A stretch of 32,727 nt of DNA from Lentisphaeria bacterium. GTDB taxonomy: Bacteria > Verrucomicrobiota > Lentisphaeria > Victivallales > Victivallaceae. The notes below the pieces were generated by a model. The model was not told where the DNA came from, ran no database searches, and saw only the letters and a program-made list of their open reading frames with translations. Where the stretch lies: positions 1-32,727 of the forward strand of contig JAFWBQ010000136.1 of the NCBI GenBank assembly GCA_017507125.1, read 5' to 3'. The position numbers were made by a program, and so were the translations under genes. Shown piece after piece: positions 8,501 to 15,950 of this stretch (position 1 is the stretch's first letter; each line of letters opens with the position of its first letter).

Positions 8501-8861
8501 CGAACTCAGGCATCCGGTCAACTTTGCATACATAGACATTTTTTCTTCCGGCGACAGCTTCAAAGCGGGGAGCCGGAATATCGCCGCGCATGTGGACCGT
8601 CCCGGGGATCCTGGCACGGATAATGGTGGGTTTGCTGAAATCACCGTTGAATACAAAAGAGATCTCATCCAGATATTCACCGGGAAGTATGGTCACGACG
8701 TCACCGGCTTTAAGTTTGCTGACAGCGGTACTGATCTTCCGCAAAGGTGTTTTTTCCGAGGTTCCGGAGTTTTTATCCGATCCCCGGGGAGAGACGAAGT
8801 ACTCTGTGCCGCCGAGCATGGCAAAAAACAAAAGAGAAAAACAAAACAATGATTTTTTCAT
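5589..8861 (-). CDS. Giant secreted right-handed beta-helix protein
   Basis: A 1090-residue exported protein with a signal peptide at 1-19 (MKKSLFCFSLLFFAMLGG). It is built from three modules that each begin with the DUF1565-type cap YxVSxxGxDxNxGxS, followed by a GDxVxxxxGxY loop. They start at about residues 20, 408 and 723. Each cap leads into parallel beta-helix coils rich in Asn, Cys and Gly (for example NCLIEDCISFDN). A fibronectin-III-like domain (about 620-715; SSTSATFIVRSAA, FTGLKPGTSYKGKAY) separates modules two and three. The C-terminus from about 1000 is a charged, non-helix tail. Such folds occur in polysaccharide lyases, epimerases and adhesins. I see no diagnostic lyase residues, so glycan binding or cleavage is only likely. 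It lies 15 bases after the metallophosphoesterase and has a GGAGGC ribosome site. Three modules in one chain is uncommon. Confidence 0.85.
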   Translation of the reverse strand: MKKSLFCFSLLFFAMLGGTEYFVSPRGSDKNSGTSEKTPLRKISTAVSKLKAGDVVTILPGEYLDEISFVFNGDFSKPTIIRARIPGTVHMRGDIPAPRFEAVAGRKNVYVCKVDRMPEFVLERDTLKKFRKVPSIAETESTPGSSFFDVENKKIYIQCSDRMAPEFHRITFSVLKGDALRIRSAKLKNFHVSGLIFSGYNSGSRKVGAASTFGGIYMQNPHKCSIKDCIAYLSGSGISIYNVVDSVVENCLLFCNENEFNGSGGNIVCYGPGKNSVQRKIISFGSGMAGQRFYSGAIFDNCLIEDCISFDNKYGDIWIKYPSATSWVKRCFASNSIHSRFIKNSIFTSGDTYYDGMAQLSICRSREKKFDPHREFADPAHFDYHLQEDSVFRNRKGGDWGIKGFSEKVLFVSAAGNDAFSGNSMRKPLKTLRKAGAKLQNGGSLYLSGNFKEKLILRNLKNIIIRGRGVFPAVLSGGIRLENCSNVHLENINVMGTGSFSACKKMTIKRCAFVQKTAIPDDSQVRHCLFIGDVTGGKGGFFRGNLFCGAFTGTPLFSGWNAYVKNSIPESDIAPTKVPAPLFSNFAKGDLTLKNHYQYAGICADGFPFGQYRYDYVLPQGKIELRQGAVSSTSATFIVRSAAASRARITFKSSDGKRYSSADGYGSEYAVSFTGLKPGTSYKGKAYIYSSRIKLITNAPASRSKETVCAFSFSTPAKDTPRTLYVSPSGDNANDGSSWAKAIAGIGAAVERARAGDTVLVSSGRYKETVRIFSTGDKGKWLTIAGAPGSEVDIDGCRNLHQGIFLRGKHYIKLDNMRICNNFGNGSLSDPGGIVCQNGSNIIFSRIFYDNRSSNGQYSFNSYRTEKLLVENCVGVTSFSGMGFTKCPALEIRNCVFVRNKVSHGYIGTDMNSQAHLHHCIFAGHVLQKVHNPCLNIGEASTFKEHDNGFLVRVDRKEKPLWGFRNLNGTALPQNDAGFILNSQWMRQGRFGRTILTYDDYCKQFKVKPTALFGDPQMKAVSYFYKFKDLQDWHDNYIQGKASAAQKELFRKSNTEELRAKDRIVITDYIARNPEFLKRGIGLDPKAFKK

Positions 8862-8876
8862 AGTGCCTCCAGGATA

Positions 8877-9842
8877 TTATGATAAGTGTGAAACAAACGC
8901 TCCGTTGAACCATGAACGATCCGCCTCTTCCCCGCCGGCGCCCATACGCAGCAGATTGATACGCCGTTTCACAGGGTCAAAAACCACGATTTCAGCGAGC
9001 ATATTTCCGGCGCTGTTGAAAGGAGTCATCCGGGCGAAAGAGGGCACCAGTGAAGGCGTGGCTCCCCCATACCCTTGAGTGATAAATCCCGGAAGTCCCC
9101 CGAAATCAAACTCTGCGCTGAAATGACTGTCACCACAGAAAATGCCGCCGAATCCAGTATATTCAGAAAGGATCTGCGCCAGTTGGAGCTGGGAGTCATT
9201 GCTTTTCTTCTCCGGATCCCAGGAACCTTTGACGTGAGGGCAAATGTGCATAAAAAGCATGATGCTCCATTCTTCAGACGGCAGTTTGAGAGCATTTCTG
9301 AGAAACTCAAACTCCCCGTCATCCATATGGAAGGCAGAGTTCCCTGTATTGAGAAATATAGCCCGCACCTGCTTGTCTTGAAGATCATAAAATCCGTATG
9401 AAGCGTTTTTGCCGAAAGTGAAATCATATCCTTTGTGCATATTGGGCACATTCATCAGGTTTCCGAATTCTACGGGAGTGACCAAACCATGACAGTAATC
9501 ATGATTGCCCATACAGACAATCGCCGGTTTGGCTGTTGTGTGATGAACTTTTGTATAAAGTTCAAGCAGTCGTGATGCTTCACTGCGCGTTTTGCGTCCG
9601 GGCAGTTCCAGCCCCACATCTCCGCAATCGGCAAAAAAATCAAATTTGAAATACACATCCGCCTTATGCAGAAGATCGAGTACGTTCAGTGAATAACGCT
9701 CCCCCGGCTCGCAGGGATCGTTATCGGCAAAATCCGTATGCAAATCGCTGACTAAGGGAAAAATCACAGCTTTTTCAGAAATATCCAATTCTGCAAGGCG
9801 CCGGAGCGTTTTTTCAACATACGGCTCAAGTTTGTAATCCAT
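8877..9842 (-). CDS. Calcineurin-like metallophosphoesterase
   Basis: A dinuclear-metal phosphoesterase of 321 residues. The five calcineurin motifs are visible: SDLHTD (D33, H35), DCGDVG (D75), MGNHDY (N113, H114), FMHICPH, and CGDSH in place of the common GHxH. There is no signal peptide, so it is cytoplasmic. It lies 44 bases after the GH38 mannosidase and 15 bases before the beta-helix gene, clearly in the same transcript. A phosphatase inside a glycan operon suggests it trims a phosphorylated sugar or a phosphodiester-linked glycan fragment. This is inference; the family also includes nucleotide and lipid phosphatases. The CGDSH variant keeps the terminal metal His but swaps the first His for Asp, which may change metal choice. 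It shares only fold-level likeness with the second phosphoesterase at 17637-18434. Confidence 0.82.
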   Translation of the reverse strand: MDYKLEPYVEKTLRRLAELDISEKAVIFPLVSDLHTDFADNDPCEPGERYSLNVLDLLHKADVYFKFDFFADCGDVGLELPGRKTRSEASRLLELYTKVHHTTAKPAIVCMGNHDYCHGLVTPVEFGNLMNVPNMHKGYDFTFGKNASYGFYDLQDKQVRAIFLNTGNSAFHMDDGEFEFLRNALKLPSEEWSIMLFMHICPHVKGSWDPEKKSNDSQLQLAQILSEYTGFGGIFCGDSHFSAEFDFGGLPGFITQGYGGATPSLVPSFARMTPFNSAGNMLAEIVVFDPVKRRINLLRMGAGGEEADRSWFNGAFVSHLS

Positions 9843-9886
9843 TTTCTGTTCCCGATATTTTCAAAAAAGTTCCTTCCGCTCCAACA

Positions 9887-12800
9887 TCATCCTCTGGTGC
9901 GGAGTTTCAGTGTTCTGATCTCAAAAGGATCAAGTTCAACAGGCAGAAGTGAAACATTTTCTGCAACTTCTTTTTCCCCCCACTCCAACAAATTTGTTTC
10001 CGCAACGTTAACTGCCTGAGCAAAACGAAGTGTACCTGAGCTTTTCTCGCCTCTGTTTTCCACAAGACGCACCACAAAACAGGACTCCTTTTCTGCCTTT
10101 TTCACCACTTCAAGGGTGATTCCGGAACTTTCCAGAGAGACCAAAGGCAATATATTTTTTCCGGCATTGCAGATCACCCGGGGCGCTCTGTTCAGCAGCG
10201 CCGCCTCAGCCATAACAGGGGAATTCACCAGATTTCCCCTGTGGGGCAGCAGAGAGTAGGTAAAAATCTGTTTGCCCTGATCCGCCTGATGATCCGGATA
10301 GGTGGGGGAGCGGAGCAGATTGATGTCAAGCACATTCCCGTATACATGATATCCGTATTTGCAGTCATTGAGCAGAGCTGCGCCAACGTCATCGCTTGAA
10401 AGATCGGCGTAACGCTGCCCGCAGCTTTCAAAGCGGGCAAAATCCCAGGAGGTATTGCAGTGAGTGGGACGTTTCACAAAGCCGTACTGGATATCAAAAG
10501 AGGCCTCCTGAGCAAAAACATTCACCGGGAAAGAGGTTCGGAGCATCTTGTGTTCTTCGTGCCACTCCACCTCTGTTTTGAAGTCAAGGCGCATGTTTCC
10601 AGCTTCAAGAGAAACATACTGGACGATTTTTGAACCGGAGAGCGCCAATTCAAACCTGAGCGTCTGCCGCAAAGGTCCCCATTCCTGCCATTGTACTGAA
10701 ACACTTTCAGGAGCAAGGGGCGTTTGTGCCATATAAGTATAATCTATATCCCAGGCATCCCATGAAACGGGCTTATCCTCATAAAGGGCAAGTTTGTTGC
10801 CATTTTCGCCAATTGCCAGAATGGACCGCTGAGACTTTTTATCCCATGCAGAAATCAGCCGGGCATCCGATGCAAATTCATAACGGACAAATTCGTTTTC
10901 AAGGCACAGGTTCTCTTTTTGAGAAACTTCATCAATGGCGCAGATTCTTTCACCTCTGCACCGGATCTCAGTGACAGATGAACCGGGCACCTTTACCTTG
11001 ACAAGCAATTTCCCTGCGCTGAACTGCACCGGGAGCTGATTTCCTGATTCATCTTCAATGTTGAAATTTTTCCATTCCTCAGGCACTTCTGCCAGGATCT
11101 CATATTCCCTTGACAGGGAATTTATAATGACGGCGCTCTGCTGCCGGGGTACAAAAAGTGCCCTTGCGGCATCGGAAATCAACTTTTCGGCACACTGAGT
11201 GACTTCAGTAAGTTCCTTTTCGGTCTGTTGGTAGACCATGTTGATGGAAGATCCGGGGATGATATCATGAAACTGATTGAGCATCAGCAGTTTCCACAGC
11301 CGGTCAAGTTCCTCTTGAGGATATTGCTCAAAAGAAAGCATGGAACAGATGAATTCAGTTTCAGTAAGCAGCTGTTCATTTTTCCGGTTGAGTCTCTTGG
11401 TGCGGCTCTGGGAGGTCAAAGTTCCGCGGTGCAGTTCCAGATAGAGTTCACCCTGCCAGACAGGGAGCTCCTCTTTCTGCCGGGCGAGCTTCTCAAAAAA
11501 GTTGGACGCCGTATCAAATTTGAATCTGGGAACTCCATCAAGATGAGAAAGACGCCTTCCCCTTTCAATAAGTTCCGGATATGGTCCGCCGCCGCCATCG
11601 CCTATGCCGAAAAGGGACATATAGTCTGGCGCGATGTACCCTTCAGGATATTCCGCTTGCGCTTTGATCTGGCGATCTGTTTTCAGCTGACTGTTGTAAC
11701 TGTTTTCAGGGGGGAAATGGCTCAGGACCCCGGAACCGTCAATACCTTTCCAAATAAAACTTTTGCAGGAGAATTTATTGAACTGGCTCCAGGAGAGTTT
11801 CTGAGTCAGAAAGTAATCGCATCCGGAGCGTTTGATGATCTGGGGCATGGAACCGGAGTAACCGAAAACATCCGGCAGCCAGAGATTTTTCACCTCCACG
11901 CCGAATTCATCCATAAAGAAGTTTTTTCCGTGAAGGAACTGGCGCACCATGGATTCGCCGGAGATCACATTGCAGTCAGCTTCGACCCACATTCCCCCCT
12001 GAAGTTCCCAGCGTCCTTTTTTAACGGCCTCTTTGATTTTTCTGAAAAGTTCCGGATAACGTTTTTTTATGAAAGCGTAATGCTGAGGCGCTGAGGCACC
12101 GAAAATATACTCAGGGTAGCGTTCTATCAAATCCAGCTGAGCGGCATAAGTCCGGGCACATTTGCGGACCGTTTCTTTCACCGGCCAGAGCCAGCCGGTA
12201 TCAATGTGGGCGTGTCCCACGCCGTGAACGGTCATCAAAGCGCCGGAAGGAGTGATACTGAAGATCTCCTGCATCACTTCACGGGCAGCGGCAAAACCGG
12301 CGTTTTTACAAACTTCTATGGCTTTCAGACATGTTTTCACATGCCGCTTGCGCCTGAAATCCTTTTCAGGCAATCCCTTGATCAATTCAAAGACCACGTT
12401 CAAATCAATATAAAACTGCCATGCCTCTTCATCAAAAAGTCCCAACCGGCATTCGGTCAGAGTTCCGGTAAATCGCCCCTGCGGATGCTCTTTCAGCACC
12501 TTTTTATCCGAGTCAAAGACCATTCCGAAAAGAGTATTGGCGGCACCTTCCACAAAGAGCTCCACCCTGCCTTCTCCGGTAAAAGATGCAGGGAGCAGCC
12601 AATCATTCTGTTTGAAAGATTCGCTGTAAACGCTGCCCCCCGTCAAACGTGCGACCGGAGTTCCGGCAGCATCAAAAATCAGACTTTCGCCACCGGAGTT
12701 GAAAAGCAGCTTCACCTTTGTTTTCTCCCAGTGGGCGGGGATTTCGCCTGTAATATGAAACCAGGCGCTCTCCCAGTTTTCGCCCCACTTTTCTCCGGGA

Positions 12801-12967
12801 TCGAGAGTTTTGTATTCCAACTCAAGACGGCGTTCAAATGGCCACTCCTCCTGAGTCACTGCAAATTCACATTTCAACGGGGCATATTCGCTGTAAAAGT
12901 GCTCCTGAAGTTCATTGATAAAAACATGTATTACCCCCATATTGAAGTCAAAAAGACGGTCAAACAT
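9887..12967 (-). CDS. GH38 alpha-mannosidase
   Basis: A retaining, zinc-dependent alpha-mannosidase of 1026 residues, full length for bacterial family 38. An N-terminal accessory beta region (1-240) precedes the catalytic domain. The metal-binding block HAHIDTGWLWP is at 252-262. The nucleophile is D366 in LPDVFGYSG. QFHDIIPGSSI follows in the helical bundle, and the rest is the C-terminal beta-sandwich. There is no signal peptide, so it acts on imported mannosides. The ATG at 12967 has AGGAG 10 bases upstream. It lies 33 bases after the GH36-like gene and 44 before the phosphoesterase, in one operon. The substrate may be host N-glycan or yeast-type mannan fragments, since bacterial GH38 enzymes usually cut alpha-1,2, -1,3 or -1,6 mannose links. 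All catalytic residues that I can check are present. Confidence 0.95.
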   Translation of the reverse strand: MFDRLFDFNMGVIHVFINELQEHFYSEYAPLKCEFAVTQEEWPFERRLELEYKTLDPGEKWGENWESAWFHITGEIPAHWEKTKVKLLFNSGGESLIFDAAGTPVARLTGGSVYSESFKQNDWLLPASFTGEGRVELFVEGAANTLFGMVFDSDKKVLKEHPQGRFTGTLTECRLGLFDEEAWQFYIDLNVVFELIKGLPEKDFRRKRHVKTCLKAIEVCKNAGFAAAREVMQEIFSITPSGALMTVHGVGHAHIDTGWLWPVKETVRKCARTYAAQLDLIERYPEYIFGASAPQHYAFIKKRYPELFRKIKEAVKKGRWELQGGMWVEADCNVISGESMVRQFLHGKNFFMDEFGVEVKNLWLPDVFGYSGSMPQIIKRSGCDYFLTQKLSWSQFNKFSCKSFIWKGIDGSGVLSHFPPENSYNSQLKTDRQIKAQAEYPEGYIAPDYMSLFGIGDGGGGPYPELIERGRRLSHLDGVPRFKFDTASNFFEKLARQKEELPVWQGELYLELHRGTLTSQSRTKRLNRKNEQLLTETEFICSMLSFEQYPQEELDRLWKLLMLNQFHDIIPGSSINMVYQQTEKELTEVTQCAEKLISDAARALFVPRQQSAVIINSLSREYEILAEVPEEWKNFNIEDESGNQLPVQFSAGKLLVKVKVPGSSVTEIRCRGERICAIDEVSQKENLCLENEFVRYEFASDARLISAWDKKSQRSILAIGENGNKLALYEDKPVSWDAWDIDYTYMAQTPLAPESVSVQWQEWGPLRQTLRFELALSGSKIVQYVSLEAGNMRLDFKTEVEWHEEHKMLRTSFPVNVFAQEASFDIQYGFVKRPTHCNTSWDFARFESCGQRYADLSSDDVGAALLNDCKYGYHVYGNVLDINLLRSPTYPDHQADQGKQIFTYSLLPHRGNLVNSPVMAEAALLNRAPRVICNAGKNILPLVSLESSGITLEVVKKAEKESCFVVRLVENRGEKSSGTLRFAQAVNVAETNLLEWGEKEVAENVSLLPVELDPFEIRTLKLRTRG

Positions 12968-13000
12968 AGATTGTTACTCCTGAACAGTTAACCTTCGATC

Positions 13001-14608
13001 TTAAAGTTTGATTGTTTTGTTTTCTCCGGCAATCAGCAGCACAGCGTCATGAGGATCAAGGGTAACTTCGTGGAAAAACTTTCTCTCATCCAGAAGATCA
13101 AAGCATCTTTCTTCCATACCGATATCAGCCATTTTCCAGGTGAGCGTCTTTTCCGTATCATTGACAAGAGCGACGGCACGTTTTCCATCAACAGTTCCTT
13201 CAAATTCCCGGGGCCAGAAATTAGGGACCGTACGCAGCGGCATAACATCGCGCATACGGATATTCTGAGCTTTGGCAAGCATAGCGTTCCGGTCAGGATT
13301 GATGGTGCCGAGATGATCGCTTGTAAAAGCGACTCCGGTCATAATGGCGGCAAGAACTGAGAGCTTTGCTTCATTGCGTGAGTAAAACGCATTATCCTGA
13401 CGCGCCATGATCACATCAGGATCGGCACGGAACCAGCGGTCAAAGGTGAAAAAATTACTCAAAGATATGCGGAACGCATCGAGGATGCTGCATCCCATCT
13501 GAATTGCGCCACCGGTACCATGTGCTGAGTAGTACCGGGAGGTATCATTGCTCACCCGGGCGTTGTCAATGAGTCCGAGACAGGGGAGAAAGGGTTCTGA
13601 ACACCCCATGATAAGTGCATCGGGAACCGCCTCCCGGATGGTTTTCAGCAAAAGGCGGAAAGCGCTGACCGTGGTAGCGTCCGGATCGCAGCGGCGTCCT
13701 TGCTGAAGTCCGAAGTAAAGCCCGTCCAGTTTGAAATAGGTAAATCCCCAGCTGCGGAATGTTTTGAAAACGTTGGCAATATGTTCGCGTACTTCAGGAT
13801 TGGTGGCATCAAGGCATCCCCAGAGATTATCCGGTGCGGGGGACCATCCGGGCAGAACGGCAGTTTCGCCATTTTCATCTTTGACAAACCAGTCCGGATG
13901 TTCTCTGTGAACACGACTGGCGGTTGAAGCAGAAGTGGGCATGGTCCAGATACCGGCTTTCATGCCGGATGCAGTGATTTTTTCAGCGACCTCTTTCACA
14001 GGAGTCGGCCAGGAGTCGCATTGATCCAGCCAGTCCCCCTGAAAGGTCTGATACCCGTCATCTATCTGGACATATTCAGTGACATAAGGAGAACGGTTGG
14101 CAGCAAGTGCATCCACATTTTCAAGCATGTTGGCCTGGGTGACATCTTTGTAGTAATAGTACCATGAGCAATAACCGGTCACATTCTTTTGGCTGTTGAT
14201 GGCGGGAACGCCCATTTTCTTTGCAGCGATGTCGGCGTAATCACAAAGAAGTTTCCGCCAGTCAGAGCCTTCGAGGATCACCATTTCCTCAGGTTTTTCA
14301 CCTTTTCTTATCTCAGGCTGCCAGACTTCAACGGCAGAGAGCCGGCGCTGCTCAAAGACGGCACGGAGCATGGTCAAAGAGCGGAATGCGGTAACAGCTC
14401 CGGCAAGGATATATTTTTCATCATGTCCCACAACGATCACATTGGCGCTGGAAAAATCTCCAAAATTCTGCACGCCCCGCTTCAGAGGGGGCAGAGGGTT
14501 AAGCTGAACCATGGTGGAATTGCAAGTATAAACGATTGCCCCGGCAGGGAGATCAAGTTTTATTTGCGCCCTGTATCCATCATCAAGAGTCTGCCATGAA
14601 AAACTCAT
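13001..14608 (-). CDS. GH36-like alpha-galactosidase
   Basis: A clan GH-D (melibiase type) retaining glycosidase of 535 residues. This is shorter than the usual 700 or more because the large N-terminal beta-sandwich is reduced to about 140 residues. Signature blocks are GYCSWYYYYKDVT (145-157), YVQIDDGYQ (179-187), KAGIWTMPTSAS, YFKLDGLYFG with nucleophile D295, and RVSNDTS with acid/base D355. A short C-terminal beta domain ends at ENKTIKL. There is no signal peptide, so it acts in the cytoplasm. It heads the minus-strand glycan operon, with a TTGAAA/TAAATT promoter upstream and AAGGAATTGAAGAA before the ATG. It is divergent from the NagA-like gene, with a shared 190-base control region. Alpha-galactosidase is most likely; alpha-N-acetylgalactosaminidase activity also occurs in this clan and would suit the deacetylase partner. 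Confidence 0.9.
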   Translation of the reverse strand: MSFSWQTLDDGYRAQIKLDLPAGAIVYTCNSTMVQLNPLPPLKRGVQNFGDFSSANVIVVGHDEKYILAGAVTAFRSLTMLRAVFEQRRLSAVEVWQPEIRKGEKPEEMVILEGSDWRKLLCDYADIAAKKMGVPAINSQKNVTGYCSWYYYYKDVTQANMLENVDALAANRSPYVTEYVQIDDGYQTFQGDWLDQCDSWPTPVKEVAEKITASGMKAGIWTMPTSASTASRVHREHPDWFVKDENGETAVLPGWSPAPDNLWGCLDATNPEVREHIANVFKTFRSWGFTYFKLDGLYFGLQQGRRCDPDATTVSAFRLLLKTIREAVPDALIMGCSEPFLPCLGLIDNARVSNDTSRYYSAHGTGGAIQMGCSILDAFRISLSNFFTFDRWFRADPDVIMARQDNAFYSRNEAKLSVLAAIMTGVAFTSDHLGTINPDRNAMLAKAQNIRMRDVMPLRTVPNFWPREFEGTVDGKRAVALVNDTEKTLTWKMADIGMEERCFDLLDERKFFHEVTLDPHDAVLLIAGENKTIKL

Positions 14609-14646
14609 TTCTTCAATTCCTTATATTGTATTGGTGTTATGAAGTT

Positions 14647-14675
14647 AATTTACCCCTCCTCTGCAGCTTTTTCAA
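14647..14675 (-). promoter_or_regulatory. Candidate promoter for the glycan operon
   Basis: On the minus strand, TTGAAA (14675-14670), a 17-base spacer, then TAAATT (14652-14647). It precedes the GH36-like gene by about 40 bases. No clear operator repeat was found beside it. Confidence 0.5.
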
Positions 14676-14718
14676 GGGCGCTCCTGCAAAAAAGAGAGGA
14701 TTGTCAGCTGAAAACGGA

Positions 14719-14746
14719 TTGCAAATATATTTTCCCGTGCTATATT
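14719..14746 (+). promoter_or_regulatory. Candidate promoter for the NagA-like operon
   Basis: TTGCAA (14719-14724), a 16-base spacer and TATATT (14741-14746). The predicted start leaves a leader of about 45 bases that contains the AAAGGA ribosome site. It is back to back with the promoter of the glycan operon. Confidence 0.55.
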
Positions 14747-14798
14747 ACCCTGAGAGATGTATTTCAGGAAATTTTCTACCATATAAAGGAAAAAAATA

Positions 14799-15932
14799 AT
14801 GTGCGCTGTACGCTATGCCGGAACTCTTCTTCAAGGAGGAGCTGTTGAATTTGAAGTTGAGAAGGGAGTCATCACGTCAGTCACCCCGATCAAGGACTCC
14901 CCTGCCCTGCCCTGGATCATGCCTGTGCTTGTGGATCTTCAACAGAATGGAGCCATGGGGTATTCGTTTTCAAATTTGAGATCCCCTGAAGAACTGCGGG
15001 CCATCACTGAGACGCTTTACCGTCACGGTGTTGGACGTGTTCAGGCGACCACGGTCAGTGTCCCTGTGGAAACCCTGACAGCCTCAATGCAGCTCCTCGC
15101 CCGTGAGTGCGATAATGATCCTGTACTCAACAAGGTGATCTTCGGACTTTTCCACGAAGGTATTTTCATGTCCTTTGAAGAGGGCTGGCGGGGCGACCAC
15201 GATCTTGAGTGTATCAAAAAACCGGACTGGGATCTTTTCAGAAAGATAGATAACGCTTCTGGAAACCGTTTCATCACGATCAATACAGCGCCTGAAGTCC
15301 CAGGTGCCATGGAATTCATTTCCAAGGCAGTTGCCGCCGGAAAAAAGATTTCGCTCGGTCACTGCAATCCCTCCACAGATGAGATCCGCGAAGCTGTTGA
15401 ACGGGGCGCTGACCGTGTTACTCACTTTGCCAACGGCGCGTCACCTCTGGTCCACCGTTTCAAGAACCCCTTCTGGGAGTTCCTGAACAACTGCAATCTT
15501 AAACTCGGACTCATCTGCGACGGGTTCCATCTGCCGCCTGAAACGGTTTCTGTTGCCCTGAAAATCAAGGAGCAGGAAAAGTGTCTGCCGGTCTCTGACG
15601 CCAGCAGCTATTCAGGGCTGCGACCCGGCATTTACGGTAACGGGAAACGGCAGCTTGAAGCCAACGGATACCTTCATGTCATCGGTAAAGACATTCTGGC
15701 AGGTTCCAGCTGCCAGCAGAATACCTGTGTCAACTTTCTCATGCAGAAACTCGGATTTTCGTTCCCCAAGGCATGGCGCCAGTGCAGTCTTATCCCTGCC
15801 CGGAGTGTCGGACTTACACTGCCGGAGATCAAAGTGGGTGACGAGGCGTCATTTGTCATCTGCCGCGAAGAGAACAAAACAGCGGTCATTGACCGGACCG
15901 TCATCATGGGCACAGAATATCCCTTTGCCTGA
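14799..15932 (+). CDS. NagA-like sugar-phosphate deacetylase (amidohydrolase)
   Basis: An amidohydrolase-superfamily protein of 377 residues, resembling N-acetylglucosamine-6-phosphate deacetylase. It shows the NagA-type barrel entry VDLQQNGAMG (45-54), E120 in FHEGIF (replacing the usual HLEGP), H188 in SLGHCN, H209 in VTHFANGA, H244 in DGFHLPP, and the catalytic aspartate D267 in PVSDASS. The full Glu/His/His/His/Asp set is therefore kept. The change of HLEGP to FHEGI suggests a different substrate pocket. It is cytoplasmic, with AAAGGA before the ATG and its own promoter. The double amidohydrolase starts 18 bases downstream, and the pair ends at the hairpin near 17590. The likely role is deacetylation of an N-acetyl-hexosamine phosphate released from the glycans handled next door. 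A NagA-like enzyme of other specificity is quite possible, so I give no gene symbol. Confidence 0.83.
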   Translation: MCAVRYAGTLLQGGAVEFEVEKGVITSVTPIKDSPALPWIMPVLVDLQQNGAMGYSFSNLRSPEELRAITETLYRHGVGRVQATTVSVPVETLTASMQLLARECDNDPVLNKVIFGLFHEGIFMSFEEGWRGDHDLECIKKPDWDLFRKIDNASGNRFITINTAPEVPGAMEFISKAVAAGKKISLGHCNPSTDEIREAVERGADRVTHFANGASPLVHRFKNPFWEFLNNCNLKLGLICDGFHLPPETVSVALKIKEQEKCLPVSDASSYSGLRPGIYGNGKRQLEANGYLHVIGKDILAGSSCQQNTCVNFLMQKLGFSFPKAWRQCSLIPARSVGLTLPEIKVGDEASFVICREENKTAVIDRTVIMGTEYPFA

Positions 15933-15950
15933 TAAAGAAAGAATTGCAAG

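Noticed and set aside
7848..8852. Long plus-strand ORF of 334 codons
   Set aside because: It lies wholly antisense to the 1090-residue beta-helix gene, has no ribosome site, and its translation shows no domain.
11228..12991. Long plus-strand ORFs (288 and 261 codons) opposite the mannosidase gene
   Set aside because: They are shadows of the GH38 coding frame. The minus-strand frame has all the family motifs.
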